In this document: piece by piece, positions 15,046 through 16,199 of the stretch
Numbering within the stretch: the first letter of the stretch is position 1
How the letters are laid out: each line of letters starts with the position of its first letter
NCBI GenBank assembly: GCA_020718525.1
Contig: DYRX01000021.1
Location: 1 to 16,199, forward strand
DNA from: Victivallis vadensis
GTDB lineage: Bacteria; Verrucomicrobiota; Lentisphaeria; Victivallales; GWF2-50-93
Direction: 5' to 3'
DNA length: 16,199 bases
Notes under the pieces: generated by a model
Seen by the model: only the letters and a program-made list of their open reading frames with translations
Told to the model about the DNA's origin: nothing
The model's database searches: none
Made by a program: the position numbers and the translations under genes

Positions 15046-16118
15046 GGTTTTTTCGGCGCTATGATGGGGAACTTCTTTTTTGGCACGGGAATCATCAATT
15101 TTTTCTGCTGAGACACAGCGCCTGCTGACATCCTGAGAGGAGGCGCGGCAGTCGAAGTCTTTTGGAAAGCAGGCAAGGGCGGTTTCGGCGTCTGATTTTG
15201 CGGCGGGGCTTGAACTTGCTTCAATTTAGGTTCGCCACCTTTGAGAGCGGTTTCTACGGCGTTTGAAATCGCCGGCCAGGAGGAAAATCTGTCGCCTGGA
15301 TTTTTAGCCGTCATCTGCAATATTATTGATTTTGTCTCATCGCTTATGGAAATCTGACCCGGGAAAACGATAGGCTCAGTTCTGTGCTTTGCAATGAGGT
15401 TGTAGGCATTGTCTGCCTGGAAGGGGACTTTCCCGGCGAAGCATTCATAGAAGATGATGCCGAGCGTGTATTGATCCGCCTTCCAGTCCAGGGACTGGTC
15501 GAGGGACTGTTCGGGCGAAGTGTACGATGGATTTCCGAGGTAGTTGTTTCTGTTCATCTGATATGCCCAAGTGAACCATGAAGACAGCCCCAGTTCGGAG
15601 ACCATCGACTCTCCGCTGTCGCTGAACAGAATATTTTTAGGTCTTATGTCGAGATGTATGATGCCATGCTCATCCAGCGCGTATGAGAGGGCGTCACTGC
15701 ATTTTTTCATTATGGAAAGGACGTACTTCTCGTCGAGGGGTGCTGAATTTTGGATCTTGTCTGAGAGGGTTCCTTCGGAAACGTAGAGCATGGATATGTA
15801 GCAGAGATCTTCTATTGTCCCTCCGTCGAAGCATGGCAGTATGTTCTGATGCTGTAGCCTTCCCATGATCTGAATCTGCTTTGTGAAGGACTCAAGCGCA
15901 CGTTCTGAGCGGTATCTTCGGTTGAAGACCTTCAGCGCGACAGTCCTGTTGACCGACTTCTGAAAAGCAAGATAGACTGTGGAGTATTGCCCTGAACCTA
16001 TGATGCGGATGATTTCATATCCGCTGATCACTGTTCCAGGTGCGAGCGTTTCAGATTTCAGAATTGACTGCATGAGTGGCTTTGCTGGCTCCTGCGGAGG
16101 GTCAGGATATTTTTGCAT
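15042..16118 (-). CDS. Hanks-type serine/threonine protein kinase with degenerate active site
   Basis: A kinase domain occupies residues about 34-295, with a Pro/Lys-rich tail (about 296-358) that has no membrane segment. Present: glycine loop GSGQYSTVY (41-49), VALK with K63, the catalytic loop HLDIRPKN (155-162, D157), NPSYTSPEQ (196-204) and ADQYTLG (214-220). Altered: the alpha-C glutamate position reads Gln81 (FTKQIQIM) and DFG reads ELG (E175-G177). The protein would be soluble; it may have low or unusual activity or be a scaffold. The ATG at 16118 has no ribosome binding site and the frame stays open without a stop to the window edge at 16199, so the true start may be outside and the N-terminus incomplete. 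DUF89 follows through an ATGA overlap. Confidence 0.85.
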   Translation of the reverse strand: MQKYPDPPQEPAKPLMQSILKSETLAPGTVISGYEIIRIIGSGQYSTVYLAFQKSVNRTVALKVFNRRYRSERALESFTKQIQIMGRLQHQNILPCFDGGTIEDLCYISMLYVSEGTLSDKIQNSAPLDEKYVLSIMKKCSDALSYALDEHGIIHLDIRPKNILFSDSGESMVSELGLSSWFTWAYQMNRNNYLGNPSYTSPEQSLDQSLDWKADQYTLGIIFYECFAGKVPFQADNAYNLIAKHRTEPIVFPGQISISDETKSIILQMTAKNPGDRFSSWPAISNAVETALKGGEPKLKQVQAPPQNQTPKPPLPAFQKTSTAAPPLRMSAGAVSQQKKLMIPVPKKKFPIIAPKKP

Positions 16119-16199
16119 GGTCGCAGTCTGAAGAAGCTTTTCCTCGTCTTCCCTTCCGACTTCGTGTGAGAGCTCAATTTTTGATATGCCACTGCTTGT

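Overview
The window is about 16.2 kb of a compact bacterial chromosome of roughly balanced base composition, almost entirely coding on the minus strand. The organism is most likely Gram-negative: there is a Lol-type lipoprotein, an LplT/Aas-type phospholipid remodelling enzyme and a PmtA-like phospholipid methyltransferase. The combination of a Hanks-type kinase, an ECF sigma operon with a non-zinc membrane anti-sigma candidate, and a cation-chloride-cotransporter homologue recalls the PVC group (Lentisphaerae/Verrucomicrobia). That placement is an inference from gene content, not a phylogenetic result.

Right block (12368-16199, minus strand, read from high to low coordinates): a Hanks-type kinase with degenerate catalytic motifs is translationally coupled (ATGA overlap) to a DUF89-family metal-dependent phosphatase. 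Sixty-two bases later comes an ECF sigma factor, coupled by another ATGA overlap to a single-pass membrane protein in the anti-sigma position, then a secreted, highly charged helical protein. This looks like a signalling and envelope-stress block, and it is the part with the least predictable biology.

Centre (8373-12170): argD and argF overlap (TGATG) and are followed by a PmtA-like methyltransferase. Divergent from argD, on the plus strand, is a TraB/GumN-family lipoprotein. It converges on the helical-protein gene across an unassigned 197-base gap.

Left block (151-8204, minus strand): tRNA-Lys(UUU), rpmB (L28), a membrane-anchored DUF302 protein and a bacterial SLC12-type (cation-chloride cotransporter) permease follow in tight succession, the last two sharing an ATGA overlap. 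Next come a short NIF3/YqfO-like protein, a site-2-type M50 metalloprotease, and a 1171-residue fusion of lysophospholipid flippase, acyltransferase and acyl-ACP synthetase. An 18+7+18 imperfect palindrome lies between the NIF3-like and M50 genes, and a related half-copy lies just past the aas stop.

No CRISPR array, prophage or insertion sequence was seen. Most starts have a clear GGAG-type ribosome binding site, which was used to correct several N-termini. No intergenic stretch exceeds 200 bases.
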